NCBI GenBank assembly: GCA_919902995.1
Contig: CAKKSD010000034.1
Location: 1 to 54,684 of the forward strand
Direction of reading: 5' to 3'
Source: Thermodesulfovibrionia bacterium
Lineage (GTDB): Bacteria > Nitrospirota > Thermodesulfovibrionia > JACRGW01
DNA length: 54,684 nt
Numbering within the stretch: position 1 is the first letter of the stretch; every line of letters starts with the position of its first letter. Positions 25,021 through 33,397 of the stretch are shown here, in pieces. The position numbers and the translations under genes are program-made. The notes under the pieces are model-generated. The model was not told the origin of the DNA. It did no database searches and worked only from the letters and a program-made list of their open reading frames with translations.

Positions 25021-25303
25021 CATTTTGGCTTCAGCCGTTCATCCGCCTGTCCACAGGATCCTTCGGAATAGCCGAAGTGACGCTTTGCCGTATGATAACG
25101 AATATAGTGGAAGATTTCCATATCATTTAAGGCTGAAGCCTTTTGCTCATCCGCCATCCCGATACCCAAAATGTGAACGCCGACTTCTTTTAATAAATTA
25201 CTCTTCTTCTCCACAGGATCCTTCGGAAAGGCAATTACTCTTACAATATCTATTACTAATCGCTTTCTTAAAGGCGTTCAAGCGAAGCGTCATTTTGGGT
25301 ATC
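25021..25303. repeat. Nested repeat patch: two GGATCC units inside inverted repeats
   Basis: CCACAGGATCCTTCGGAA occurs at 25051-25068 and 25211-25228, the same core as in lpxD. GATACCCAAAATG (25161-25173) and CATTTTGGGTATC (25291-25303) are 13-bp inverted copies, followed inward by GAACGCC and GGCGTTC. GGCTTCAGCC/GGCTGAAGCC form another pair near 25028 and 25131. Track ORFs here (24953-25369, 25005-25214, 25198-25389) are repeat artefacts. No gene is supported from 24976 to 25495. Confidence 0.7.
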
Positions 25304-25437
25304 TTGTTCATAGACGCAATAAAGATACACCGCCCTCTGGATGAAGACCCAGAAACCCCTTCCCGATGACGATTTTTGTCACTTATCACCCCCTTTGGTT
25401 GAATTTATAATGTATAATAGACATACTTTATTAAGTG

Positions 25438-25483
25438 GAGATTGCTTCGTTGTCCCAAGATTTTCGGGACTCCTCGCAATGAC
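25438..25483. repeat. Interspersed palindromic repeat ('GATTGC...GCAATGAC' type)
   Basis: GATTGC at the left pairs with GCAATG at the right, and GTCCC...GGGAC forms an inner stem. This type of unit is widely dispersed between genes in many bacteria. It interrupts the coding remnant of the recombinase that lies just to the right. Confidence 0.6.
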
Positions 25484-25495
25484 TAGAGAAGAAAG

Positions 25496-25597
25496 AGGGT
25501 GCCATCTGTGGTGAGGGATGGTCTTTACTTTCTGGACACGCAGAGGATCATAAGAGAAGGAAACGGTTATCCTTCCAGAGTTGTCTTTACCCAGCAT
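25496..25597 (-). pseudogene. Amino-terminal stub of a tyrosine recombinase/integrase
   Basis: The minus strand encodes 'GRITVSFSYDPLRVQKVKTI' followed by PHHRWHP. This matches the amino-terminal SAM-like segment that precedes the core-binding domain in a group of XerD-like tyrosine recombinases (typically 'V-F-Y-P--V-KIKTI-GR-WHPE-KYWSFP'). The similarity stops after RWHP, where the interspersed repeat begins. None of the catalytic R..HxxR..Y domain is present. An 8-bp hairpin, ACCCAGCA/TGCTGGGT (25589-25616), overlaps the apparent start. Match is from motif memory. Confidence 0.5.
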
Positions 25598-25807
25598 TAT
25601 CCTTTTAGTGCTGGGTGTACTTAAGTTTACCCCTCTTCGATAGCTAAACCTCTTCTCTATAGGACATGCCTTTGAGGGCTTCCGAGTGTCTGAATTAAAT
25701 CATACTTTTTTGGGAGTGTCAAGAGGGATTTTTCTGCTGGGATTTTCTTGCAAGTGTTGCCTTCTCCCTTGTCTTTTCCTATAGAATCTGTTATAAATTC
25801 CTGAGAT
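25598..25807. other. Gene-free gap before waaA
   Basis: Apart from the ACCCAGCA/TGCTGGGT hairpin at its left edge I see nothing in these 210 nt. The minus-strand ORF at 25657-25848 lacks protein-like composition and overlaps waaA. Confidence 0.5.
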
Positions 25808-27094
25808 ATGGGTATCATCCTTCTTATATACAATCTATTCTTTTTCATTTTTTCGATTACACTCCTTCCCTATCTATACCTTAAGAGACGGAATAAAAAG
25901 GATGGAATTCTGTGGCTAAAAGAAAGGTTTGGTTTTATACCCGAAGAGAAATTGAAATCTATCTATGGCAGACCCGTCTGGATACACGCAGTTTCTGTGG
26001 GAGAGGTGATGGCCGCCCTCCCACTTATCAAGATAATTAAAGAAGAATACCCTGACAGGAGTTTAGTCCTTTCTACAATAACCGATACAGGAAATCTTAT
26101 TGCAAGAGAAAGGGCAAAAGAGGTTGATGCAATAATCTACCTCCCCTTTGACATAAGCCTTTCTGTTAAAAGTGCATTAAGGAGGATAGGTCCTGAAATA
26201 TTTATACTGATAGAAACAGAGATCTGGCCAAATCTCCTTCGTACACTAAACAGGGAAGGCATACCGTCTATTATTATCAACGGAAGGATATCCCAGAGAT
26301 CTTTTAAAGGTTATAAGCTTGTAAAACCCTTTATGAAGGCTATCCTGAAGAATATATATAGATTCGGGATGCAGACGACTTCAGATGCCGAGAGGATAAG
26401 GGCAATCGGTGCAGATCCCTTTAAGGTAGAGGTTATTGGAAATATAAAATTCGATCAATCCTTTTCTCAGGATTCGGTTGATTCAGAAAGACTTAAACGG
26501 TCATACGGGATAGGGGAAAGGCGTTTTTTTGTGGCAGGGAGTACCCATGAAGGAGAGGAAGAGATCATTTCTGATGCCTTCATAGAGATTAAAAAGGACT
26601 TTCCTGACCTTATCCTCCTTATCGCACCACGACACATAGAGAGGGTTAGAAGAATAGAAGGGTTACTTAAAGTAAGAGGTATCTCATTCAGAAGGAGAAC
26701 AGAACTTATCGAGAATGGACTTGATGATGCCTCAGTTATAATACTTGATACGATCGGTGAACTTGCCCAGATTTACTCCATCGCCACTGTCGTCTTTATT
26801 GGTGGAAGCCTTGTCCCTGCGGGAGGTCATAATGTCCTTGAGCCGGCAGTTTATTCTAAACCTATAATATTTGGACTACATATGGAAAACTTTAAAGATA
26901 TCGCTCAGACCTTCTTGGAAAAGGGGGCTGCATGTCAGGTCTCAAATGGTACTCAATTCAAAAGAGAATTAGGGTATCTGTTGAGTAATATGGATGTGGC
27001 AAGGTCGATTGGTGAGAATGCCAGGAAGGTGATAGATGAAAATAAAGGGGCAGTAGGGAGGTCACTCATGATGATAGAGAAATTCCTCAAATAA
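25808..27094 (+). CDS. waaA: 3-deoxy-D-manno-octulosonic acid (Kdo) transferase
   Basis: A 428-aa inner-membrane-anchored glycosyltransferase that adds Kdo to lipid IVA. An amino-terminal membrane anchor (ILLIYNLFFFIFSITLLPYL) precedes the GT30 amino domain with 'WIHAVSVGEVMAALPLI' and 'IETEIWPNLLR'. The carboxy domain has 'FVAGSTHEGEEEII', 'LIAPRHIERVRRIEGLL' and 'VFIGGSLVPAGGHNVLEPA'. All are WaaA hallmarks. It heads an LPS operon with lpxK, lpxL and waaF. Whether it is mono- or bifunctional cannot be told. Confidence 0.95.
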   Translation: MGIILLIYNLFFFIFSITLLPYLYLKRRNKKDGILWLKERFGFIPEEKLKSIYGRPVWIHAVSVGEVMAALPLIKIIKEEYPDRSLVLSTITDTGNLIARERAKEVDAIIYLPFDISLSVKSALRRIGPEIFILIETEIWPNLLRTLNREGIPSIIINGRISQRSFKGYKLVKPFMKAILKNIYRFGMQTTSDAERIRAIGADPFKVEVIGNIKFDQSFSQDSVDSERLKRSYGIGERRFFVAGSTHEGEEEIISDAFIEIKKDFPDLILLIAPRHIERVRRIEGLLKVRGISFRRRTELIENGLDDASVIILDTIGELAQIYSIATVVFIGGSLVPAGGHNVLEPAVYSKPIIFGLHMENFKDIAQTFLEKGAACQVSNGTQFKRELGYLLSNMDVARSIGENARKVIDENKGAVGRSLMMIEKFLK

Positions 27095-27110
27095 CTGATT
27101 TATAAAATAT

Positions 27111-28208
27111 ATGGAGGAATATGTTAATGGAATTATTCGGGGAAAAAATCAGGGGGTCTTTTCCTTTTTTTTGTTTCTACTTTCTATCGTCTATGGTTTC
27201 ATTCAAAGGGTAAGGGTCTTACTTTACAGGAAAGGTCTATTTAAGGTTGAAAAGATAGGGTCGAAGGTTATAAGCGTGGGGAATATAACTTTAGGAGGTA
27301 CAGGGAAGACCCCTGCTGTTATGGCAATCGCACAAATGGGTAAAGAGAAATCCTTTAAGGTAACGATTCTCACCAGGGGTTACAAGGGTAAGGCGGAAGG
27401 GATCAATGTCGTTTCTGATGGATCAAGGATCTTACTGAATTGTGAGGATGCAGGAGACGAACCGTATCTTATGGCAAAAAAGCTGAACGGTATCCCTGTA
27501 GTAAAGGGTAAAAACCGTTATCTCTCAGCCAGGTTTGCGATTAAAAGGTTTGGATCGGATCTATTTATTCTTGACGACGGATTCCAGCACCTTAAGATCC
27601 ACAGGGATGTAAACATTCTCCTTATCGACGCAACTGACCCCTTTGGAAACAACCGCATCTTTCCGGGTGGAACTCTTAGGGAGCCACTCACGGCTATAGG
27701 TAGGGCAGATATTATTGTGCTCACAAAGTCAGACCTTTCCCAAAAAAATGCAGAGACGATAAAAAAGATACGGGAATATAATCCTTCTGCACCTATTTTT
27801 ACGAGTTACTATTACCTTATAGATCTGGTGGATATGAAAGGGGATATAATGCCCGTTAAAGGTATTAAAGGAAGATCGTTATTTATTTTCTCAGGATTGG
27901 CAAACCATTCTTCCTTCAGGTCGATTATTGAAAGAGAAGGGGCAAGGGTTAAAGGGGAATTGACCTATCCTGACCATTTCTACTATTCTGAAAGTGATAT
28001 GAAAGAAATAAAAAAGAAGTCTGAATCCGCCGGAGCCGATATGATAGTGACTACAGAAAAGGATATTGTGAGGATCCCTTACCAAGGGGTAGAACCCGAA
28101 ACAAGTTCAGGGCAAGTCTGGGCATTGAGGATAGAATTTATTGTAGAGGATAGAGAGGGGTGGGAATCAATTCTATTCCAAAAGGGACCAATCGGGGGAA
28201 ATAGTTGA
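27111..28208 (+). CDS. lpxK: Tetraacyldisaccharide 4'-kinase
   Basis: A 365-aa membrane-associated kinase that phosphorylates the 4' position of the lipid A disaccharide. It has an amino membrane segment, then 'SVGNITLGGTGKTPAVMAIA' (Walker A), 'TRGYKG', 'GDEPYLMAKKL', 'LFILDDGFQHLKIHRDVNIL' and 'FPGGTLREPLTAIGRADI', all characteristic. The end overlaps the lpxL start by 4 nt (TTGA). It acts just before WaaA in the pathway. Confidence 0.96.
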   Translation: MEEYVNGIIRGKNQGVFSFFLFLLSIVYGFIQRVRVLLYRKGLFKVEKIGSKVISVGNITLGGTGKTPAVMAIAQMGKEKSFKVTILTRGYKGKAEGINVVSDGSRILLNCEDAGDEPYLMAKKLNGIPVVKGKNRYLSARFAIKRFGSDLFILDDGFQHLKIHRDVNILLIDATDPFGNNRIFPGGTLREPLTAIGRADIIVLTKSDLSQKNAETIKKIREYNPSAPIFTSYYYLIDLVDMKGDIMPVKGIKGRSLFIFSGLANHSSFRSIIEREGARVKGELTYPDHFYYSESDMKEIKKKSESAGADMIVTTEKDIVRIPYQGVEPETSSGQVWALRIEFIVEDREGWESILFQKGPIGGNS

Positions 28209-29098
28209 AGAAATTCTCCTGCTGGATCGAATATATTGTTTATATCTCTATTGCATGGTTTCTTAACCTTATCCCCTTTTCCCTTTCTTTAAAAGCTGGT
28301 GAGATACTCGGAAATCTGCTTTTTTTATTTGACAGGAAGCACAGGGAGATAACCCTTACTAATCTGGGCAGGGCATTTAAGAACGGAAAGTCAGAAAAGG
28401 AGATCTTTGAAATAGGGAAGGCCTGTTATCGAAATATAGGGAGGTCCTTTGTGGAATTCTCAAGACTCCTGAGAAATAACCGCGAATACATAAAAAAATA
28501 TATTACAATAGAGGGGCTTGAAAAATATATAAAGGCGAAAGAAAAGGGAAGGGGAGTTCTTTACCTCACAGGTCATTGTGGGAACTGGGAACTTATGTCC
28601 CTTACACAGGCACTCAGAGGGTATCCGGTGAATATAGTGGCAAGACCTATTGACAATCCCTATCTTAGCAGGAGGGTAGAGGAGATAAGGACAAGGTATG
28701 GAAACAGTATAATTGAAAAGAAGAGGGCAATGAGAGGGATCTTGAGATGTCTTGAAGAAGATGGGACAATAGGCATTCTCCTTGACCAGAATGTTATAAA
28801 GAAAGAGGGTGTATTTGTTGACTTCTTTGGCGAACCTGCCTGTACGAATAAGGGATTGGCATTAATCGCACTTAAGACTGGTACACCTGTGCTTCCAGCA
28901 TTTATCCATTATCTCGGAGAGGGTAGACATCGGATAGAAATCGGTGAAGAGGTAGTGCTTGAGAAAAGCGGTGATCCTAATATGGATGTAGTTTCCAATA
29001 CCGCAAAGTTTACAAAAATTATCGAGGAACATATAAGAAAATATCCGGAGGAATGGCTCTGGTTACACAGGAGATGGAAAACCAGGCCTGATAGTTAA
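28205..29098 (+). CDS. lpxL: Lipid A late acyltransferase (LpxL/HtrB family)
   Basis: A 297-aa inner-membrane acyltransferase that adds a secondary acyl chain to Kdo2-lipid IVA. An amino membrane helix (IVYISIAWFLNLIPFSLSL) is followed by the H-x4-E catalytic motif in 'YLTGHCGNWELMSL', then 'IVARPIDNPYLSRRVEEIR' and 'GILLDQNVIKKEGVFVDFFG'. It ends 'YPEEWLWLHRRWKTRP'. The TTG start overlaps the lpxK stop. LpxL or LpxM specificity is not distinguishable. Confidence 0.93.
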   Translation: MKKFSCWIEYIVYISIAWFLNLIPFSLSLKAGEILGNLLFLFDRKHREITLTNLGRAFKNGKSEKEIFEIGKACYRNIGRSFVEFSRLLRNNREYIKKYITIEGLEKYIKAKEKGRGVLYLTGHCGNWELMSLTQALRGYPVNIVARPIDNPYLSRRVEEIRTRYGNSIIEKKRAMRGILRCLEEDGTIGILLDQNVIKKEGVFVDFFGEPACTNKGLALIALKTGTPVLPAFIHYLGEGRHRIEIGEEVVLEKSGDPNMDVVSNTAKFTKIIEEHIRKYPEEWLWLHRRWKTRPDS

Positions 29099-29104
29099 AG
29101 GGAA

Positions 29105-30133
29105 ATGGTTGAATTCTATGGGAGGGAGATTAAGAGTATCCTTATCAGGTCTGTTAACTGGATAGGTGATGCAATACTAACAACCCCTGCTATATCAGTT
29201 TTGAGGAATAACTTTCACAAAGCAAAGATTTCCATTCTTGCTAAACCGTATGTTAGCGAGGTCTTCAAGGAGAACCCGGATATCGATGAAATCATCCCTT
29301 ACGAAGGGTTGGGTAGCAAAAAGGGATTCGTACTTATAAATGAGCTAAGAAAGAGGAGGTTTGATTTGGCTGTCCTATTTCAGAATGCCTTTGAGGCAGC
29401 CCTTATATCTTTTCTATCAGGAATTCCAGTGAGGTTAGGGTACGCTACAGACGGAAGGGCTTTCCTTCTCAGGCCCTCTATAAAGATTAGACCTGAGACT
29501 AAGAAGAAACACCATCTTGATTATTATCTCGATCTTTTAAGTGAGGCAGGTTTTAATACAGAAAGAGGACCATTGGTTCTGAACCTTAAAGAAGGGGAGA
29601 GGATGTGGGCGATAGATCTCCTCAAAAAGAATGGATGGAATGAAGATGACAGACTTGTTGGTATAAACCCTGGTGCTACCTATGGCAAGGCAAAGCGGTG
29701 GTATCCTGAAAGGTTTGCATCTCTTGCAGATAGGATTATTAAGGAAGATGTAAAGGTGATCCTCTTTGGTGGTCTAAAGGAGACAGCTATTGTAGAAGAA
29801 ATAAAGAAGAAGATGGTTTCGAGACCGATTTTTGTTACAGGAAATACCTCTGTAAGGGAACTCGCATCTCTCATAGAGAGGTGTTCTGTATTTGTGAGTA
29901 ATGATACCGGGCCCATGCATATGGCGGCAGCCTTAAAGGTTCCTGTTGTTGCACTCTTCGGCTCTACAGATATGAATATAACAGGGCCTATAGGAGAGAA
30001 ACACAGGGTTATATGGAAAAAGGTTGAATGCAGCCCCTGTTTTTTAAGGGAATGTCCGAAAGACTTCAGGTGTATGAACCTTATAACCGTTGATGAGGTA
30101 GTAGATGCAGTTACCGAAAGATTGGTGGTGTGA
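29105..30133 (+). CDS. waaF: ADP-heptose--LPS heptosyltransferase II (GT9)
   Basis: A 342-aa GT9 glycosyltransferase for inner-core LPS. Diagnostic stretches are 'ILIRSVNWIGDAILTTPAI' at the start, 'VGINPGATYGKAKRWYPERFA' (WaaF consensus), 'TGNTSVRELASLIERCSVFV' and 'SNDTGPMHMAAALKVPVVALFGS'. The end carries 'CSPCFLRECP...CMN', a Cys group common in this family. It follows lpxL by 6 nt. Confidence 0.93.
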   Translation: MVEFYGREIKSILIRSVNWIGDAILTTPAISVLRNNFHKAKISILAKPYVSEVFKENPDIDEIIPYEGLGSKKGFVLINELRKRRFDLAVLFQNAFEAALISFLSGIPVRLGYATDGRAFLLRPSIKIRPETKKKHHLDYYLDLLSEAGFNTERGPLVLNLKEGERMWAIDLLKKNGWNEDDRLVGINPGATYGKAKRWYPERFASLADRIIKEDVKVILFGGLKETAIVEEIKKKMVSRPIFVTGNTSVRELASLIERCSVFVSNDTGPMHMAAALKVPVVALFGSTDMNITGPIGEKHRVIWKKVECSPCFLRECPKDFRCMNLITVDEVVDAVTERLVV

Positions 30134-30138
30134 GTTAG

Positions 30139-30852
30139 ATGAATGAGATAGATATTTCTCTTGTTATACCACTCCATAACGAAGAAGAGTCCCTCCCATT
30201 CCTCGTGAATGAAATAAGTGATACGATGGCTTCACATAAGAATTATGAAATCATATTCATAGATGATGGGAGTACAGATGGGAGCCTTTCAACTCTCATC
30301 CATCTTAAGGAGAAGTATCCGAGGATCAGGATAATAAAATTAAAAGACAGATATGGCCAGACATCCGCTATGGATGCTGGTTTCAAGAAGGCGAAGGGGA
30401 GAATAATAGTAACGATGGACGCAGACTTACAGAACGACCCTGCCGATATAGATAAGCTCCTAAGTGAACTTAACTGGTATGATATTGTGATAGGATGGAG
30501 GTCCGAAAGGAAAGATACCTGGCTAAAAAGATTATCCTCAAGAATAGCCAATTTTGTCAGGAACAGGATAACTGATGATGAGATAAAAGATGTGGGATGC
30601 ACACTAAAGGCATATAAGAGGGAATTTCTGGATAGGGTAAAACTCTACAATGGGATGCATCGCTTCCTGCCTACACTTTTCAAAATGGAAGGTGCAAGGG
30701 TGAAAGAGGTGAAGGTAAATCATAGACCAAGAAGATATGGCAGGTCAAAATACAATGTAAGAAACAGGGTCTTCAAAGCCATCTACGATTTAATTGCTGT
30801 CAGATGGATGAAGAGACGCCGTTTGATTTATGAGATAGAGGAGGAATTATAA
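30139..30852 (+). CDS. GT2 glycosyltransferase, polyprenyl-phosphate sugar synthase (DPM1/ArnC-like)
   Basis: A 237-aa family-2 transferase. It begins 'ISLVIPLHNEEESLPFLVNE', then 'EIIFIDDGSTDGSLSTL', the metal motif 'VTMDADLQNDPADI' and 'GWRSERKDTWLKRLSSRIAN', with 'VNHRPRRYGRSKYNV' near the end. This pattern belongs to enzymes that load a sugar on undecaprenyl phosphate. It lacks the two carboxy membrane helices of ArnC, like soluble Dpm1. The neighbour LAB_N protein and ArnT-like transferase suggest the product decorates lipid A or another envelope glycan. Confidence 0.88.
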   Translation: MNEIDISLVIPLHNEEESLPFLVNEISDTMASHKNYEIIFIDDGSTDGSLSTLIHLKEKYPRIRIIKLKDRYGQTSAMDAGFKKAKGRIIVTMDADLQNDPADIDKLLSELNWYDIVIGWRSERKDTWLKRLSSRIANFVRNRITDDEIKDVGCTLKAYKREFLDRVKLYNGMHRFLPTLFKMEGARVKEVKVNHRPRRYGRSKYNVRNRVFKAIYDLIAVRWMKRRRLIYEIEEEL

Positions 30853-31130
30853 TGGATATAAAATTTAATTTTTGGACTATGCTTGGTCTTGGAGGACAGC
30901 TTTTTTTCTTCAGCAGGTTTCTTTACCAGTGGATTGTATCTGAAAGAAGGAAGGAGAGTGTAATCCCGACAGGGTTCTGGTTTTTCAGTTTAGGGGGGAG
31001 TCTTCTACTTCTCATGTATGCGATACACATCAAAGACCCTGTCTTCATCCTCGGACAATCAACTGGATTTGCAATTTATCTCAGGAACCTCATGTTTATA
31101 TACAGGAAGAAAAGTAGTTCAACTGACTGA
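30852..31130 (+). CDS. Stand-alone lipid-A-disaccharide synthase N-terminal (LAB_N) domain membrane protein
   Basis: A 92-aa protein with three membrane helices. Signatures are 'MLGLGGQLFFFSRFLYQWIVSERRKESVIPTGFWFFSLGGSLLL' (in two parts) and 'YLRNLMFIYRKK'. This small domain occurs fused to some LpxB proteins but is often encoded alone between a GT2 and a PMT-type transferase, as here. It is not a broken lpxB. Its likely role is lipid-linked sugar handling. The start overlaps the GT2 stop by 1 nt. Confidence 0.85.
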   Translation: MDIKFNFWTMLGLGGQLFFFSRFLYQWIVSERRKESVIPTGFWFFSLGGSLLLLMYAIHIKDPVFILGQSTGFAIYLRNLMFIYRKKSSSTD

Positions 31131-31137
31131 TTCTGTT

Positions 31138-32796
31138 ATGGGCAGAAACGAAATTATAAGGTCTATATTCCTCATCCTTCTTATATCATTACCCCTTTTT
31201 TTCTTCAGGCTCGATACTCCAGGATTGACCGACAGGGACGAGGGAAGTTTTTCAGAGGCAACGAGGGAGATGCTTGAGTCAGGTAACTGGCTGACACCGA
31301 AGTTCAATTATAACAACCGTTTTGATAAACCGATCCTTATCTACTATGTCATGGCGTTACCATACAAATTATTCGGCATAAATGAGTTCGCTGCAAGATT
31401 CCACTCTGCCTTCTTCGGTACGCTTCTTCTTCTTCTTGTTTTTTTCTTTGTGAAGGATTTAAAGGGCATTAGAACAGCACTGCTCTCTTCAGTGATTCTT
31501 GCATCAAACCTTGCAATAGTTATTCTCTCCAGGGCTGCTATAACAGATATGGTCCTGATATTCCTGATAACCGCTTCTCTCTTCTCATTTTATAAGGGCT
31601 TGTGGATAGATCGAAAATGGTCCTGGGGATTCTATATCTTTTCTGCCCTCGCTGTACTTACAAAGGGGCCTGTAGGGATTATTATTCCCCTTCTTGTGAT
31701 AATTCTATATCTTATATCTCTAAGGGGTAAAGGTAATCTGAAGGAGCTTCACCTTCTGGGTGGTACATCCCTGTTTTTGTTAATATCTCTTCCTTGGTTC
31801 TTAATAATGCTCGTAATCCATGGTAACGAATATATAGAGGCTGCTAAGTACCATACGCTTACCAGATATAGCAGCGTTATCGGTGGACATGGTGGCATGA
31901 TCTTTTATTATATTCCCGTGATATTAATAGGATTCTTCCCCTGGAGCGCCTTTCTCCCTGCCTCTATTTATTATGCTATCAAGGAAAGTTGGAAGCGAAG
32001 ATGGGAGAGCGGAGGTCATTCCCTGTTTGTTTTCAGTATCATATGGATACTTGTAGTCTTCGTTTTCTTCACCTCTTCGAAGACAAAACTCCCCCACTAT
32101 ATAGGACCATTGTTTCCTCCGATGGCTATCTTAGTAGCGGATCTGATAGACCGTTATATATCGGAAGAACGAATTGCAGGGGTGAACTTCAAAGGGTGGG
32201 TGAAGGTATCCTTATATATCGGAGGAATACTTGGAGTTCTTTTTTCGGCTGTGCTTGCTACCGCAGGGGTCTTATCCCACAGGATAGTTGATATTATTAG
32301 TAAAGAGATACCTGTTATTGATGTCGATTTCTTAGACAATCTATTCATCATATCGGCAATAATTTTTATAGGTACCCTCTCTTTTATATGCCTTTCGATT
32401 AAGGGGGCGAAAAGGACAAGTATCGCATTCCTTGTGATAATGATGGTAATTATGATACCTGCGATGATGTTGACTATCGTACCTACGGTTGACAGCCTTT
32501 TTCTTGCACCCCAGAGGCGTATTGCAGCCTTTGCTGGATTAAACCTGAGGGAGAATGAACGGTTTATCGTATTCGGTTTTTACAGACCGACTCTTGTATT
32601 TTATTCAAAGAGAAAGGTGGTATTCATAAGGAATGAGGATGTGGATAAACTTAGAAAGGAACTTTCTCAACCAGGGAATGTATTCGTATTATGCAGAGAA
32701 TCATCAATGAAAAAGCTGGAATCAGAAGGCGAACGTCTTAAACTTATTTCCCGTGAGAATGGGTATATACTATTATCAAATGAGAAGAGTGGGTAG
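31138..32796 (+). CDS. ArnT/PMT-like membrane glycosyltransferase (GT83/GT39 fold)
   Basis: A 552-aa multi-spanning transferase. After the first helix comes 'TPGLTDRDEGSFSEATREML', with the catalytic Asp-Glu pair of the ArnT/PMT family, then 'WLTPKFNYNNRFDKPILIYY', and 'FGINEFAARFHSAFFG' after that. About a dozen hydrophobic helices follow, with a carboxy soluble domain. It uses polyprenyl-phosphate sugars to modify lipid A. The track start at 31018 adds 40 residues overlapping the LAB_N gene in another frame; ATG 31138 begins at the natural amino end. The donor sugar is unknown. Confidence 0.88.
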   Translation: MGRNEIIRSIFLILLISLPLFFFRLDTPGLTDRDEGSFSEATREMLESGNWLTPKFNYNNRFDKPILIYYVMALPYKLFGINEFAARFHSAFFGTLLLLLVFFFVKDLKGIRTALLSSVILASNLAIVILSRAAITDMVLIFLITASLFSFYKGLWIDRKWSWGFYIFSALAVLTKGPVGIIIPLLVIILYLISLRGKGNLKELHLLGGTSLFLLISLPWFLIMLVIHGNEYIEAAKYHTLTRYSSVIGGHGGMIFYYIPVILIGFFPWSAFLPASIYYAIKESWKRRWESGGHSLFVFSIIWILVVFVFFTSSKTKLPHYIGPLFPPMAILVADLIDRYISEERIAGVNFKGWVKVSLYIGGILGVLFSAVLATAGVLSHRIVDIISKEIPVIDVDFLDNLFIISAIIFIGTLSFICLSIKGAKRTSIAFLVIMMVIMIPAMMLTIVPTVDSLFLAPQRRIAAFAGLNLRENERFIVFGFYRPTLVFYSKRKVVFIRNEDVDKLRKELSQPGNVFVLCRESSMKKLESEGERLKLISRENGYILLSNEKSG

Positions 32797-33394
32797 CACA
32801 TTAAAAATATATTTCTTATTCATTATCCCGACATTTCTTTTGGACCCGTATTTTCAGTCAGGATTCAAGATAATCAAGGAATATCTGATGAATTACACCC
32901 TGATTCTTTTGATAGACAGATTAATGGATATCATTGGGAATGGAGGTTATCAGGCTGTCCTCTGCCTCCTGCTTTTTGTTGCAGGCCTATACTTTAGAAG
33001 GAAAGGCCTTTCCTATGCAGGTAAATACGGGTTTATCGGTATTGTAACATCAGGCATCCTTGTTCAGATACTGAAACATTTAATTGGCAGGGCGAGGCCT
33101 GTCTTTGATGATGCCTATCTTTTTTGGGGACCTTCCATAAAAAATGGTTTAATCGGCTTCGACTCCTTTCCTTCAGGTCATGCCATTGGGGCATTCACCC
33201 TCGCTACAATTTTCTCTGAGGTCTATTCAAAGGGAAAAGCAATATTCTATGGTTTAGCCGTCTTGATAGGGGTCTGGAGATTGTATGATAACGCCCATTT
33301 CCTATCTGATGTCTTTACCGGGATGGTTCTCGGTTTAATGGTAGGAAAATGGCTCGTAAATAGATACCCCTTAAGAGATGTGAAAGAGGGCTAA
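32780..33394 (+). CDS. PAP2-family membrane phosphatase
   Basis: A polytopic phosphatase of about 204 aa. The three PAP2 motifs are intact: 'KHLIGRARP', 'SFPSGHAIGAF' and 'RLYDNAHFLSDVFTG'. Likely substrates are lipid A phosphate (LpxE/LpxF type) or undecaprenyl pyrophosphate. The track start (32753) lies inside the ArnT-like gene; I prefer ATG 32780, but the ribosome site is poor and GTG 32789 is also possible. It overlaps the ArnT-like stop, so it belongs to the same modification operon. Confidence 0.85.
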   Translation: MRRVGSTLKIYFLFIIPTFLLDPYFQSGFKIIKEYLMNYTLILLIDRLMDIIGNGGYQAVLCLLLFVAGLYFRRKGLSYAGKYGFIGIVTSGILVQILKHLIGRARPVFDDAYLFWGPSIKNGLIGFDSFPSGHAIGAFTLATIFSEVYSKGKAIFYGLAVLIGVWRLYDNAHFLSDVFTGMVLGLMVGKWLVNRYPLRDVKEG

Positions 33395-33397
33395 AAG

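Noticed and set aside
24953-25369. 138-aa plus-strand ORF and minus-strand ORFs at 25005 and 25198
   Set aside because: Composed of inverted and direct repeats, with no ribosome site and no protein-like composition.
25589-25616. Terminator hairpin ACCCAGCA/TGCTGGGT
   Set aside because: No T-run on either side; it may be a leader hairpin of the lost recombinase instead.
30852-31130. Truncated lpxB
   Set aside because: Stand-alone LAB_N proteins of this size are a known form between GT2 and PMT genes; the ends are clean.
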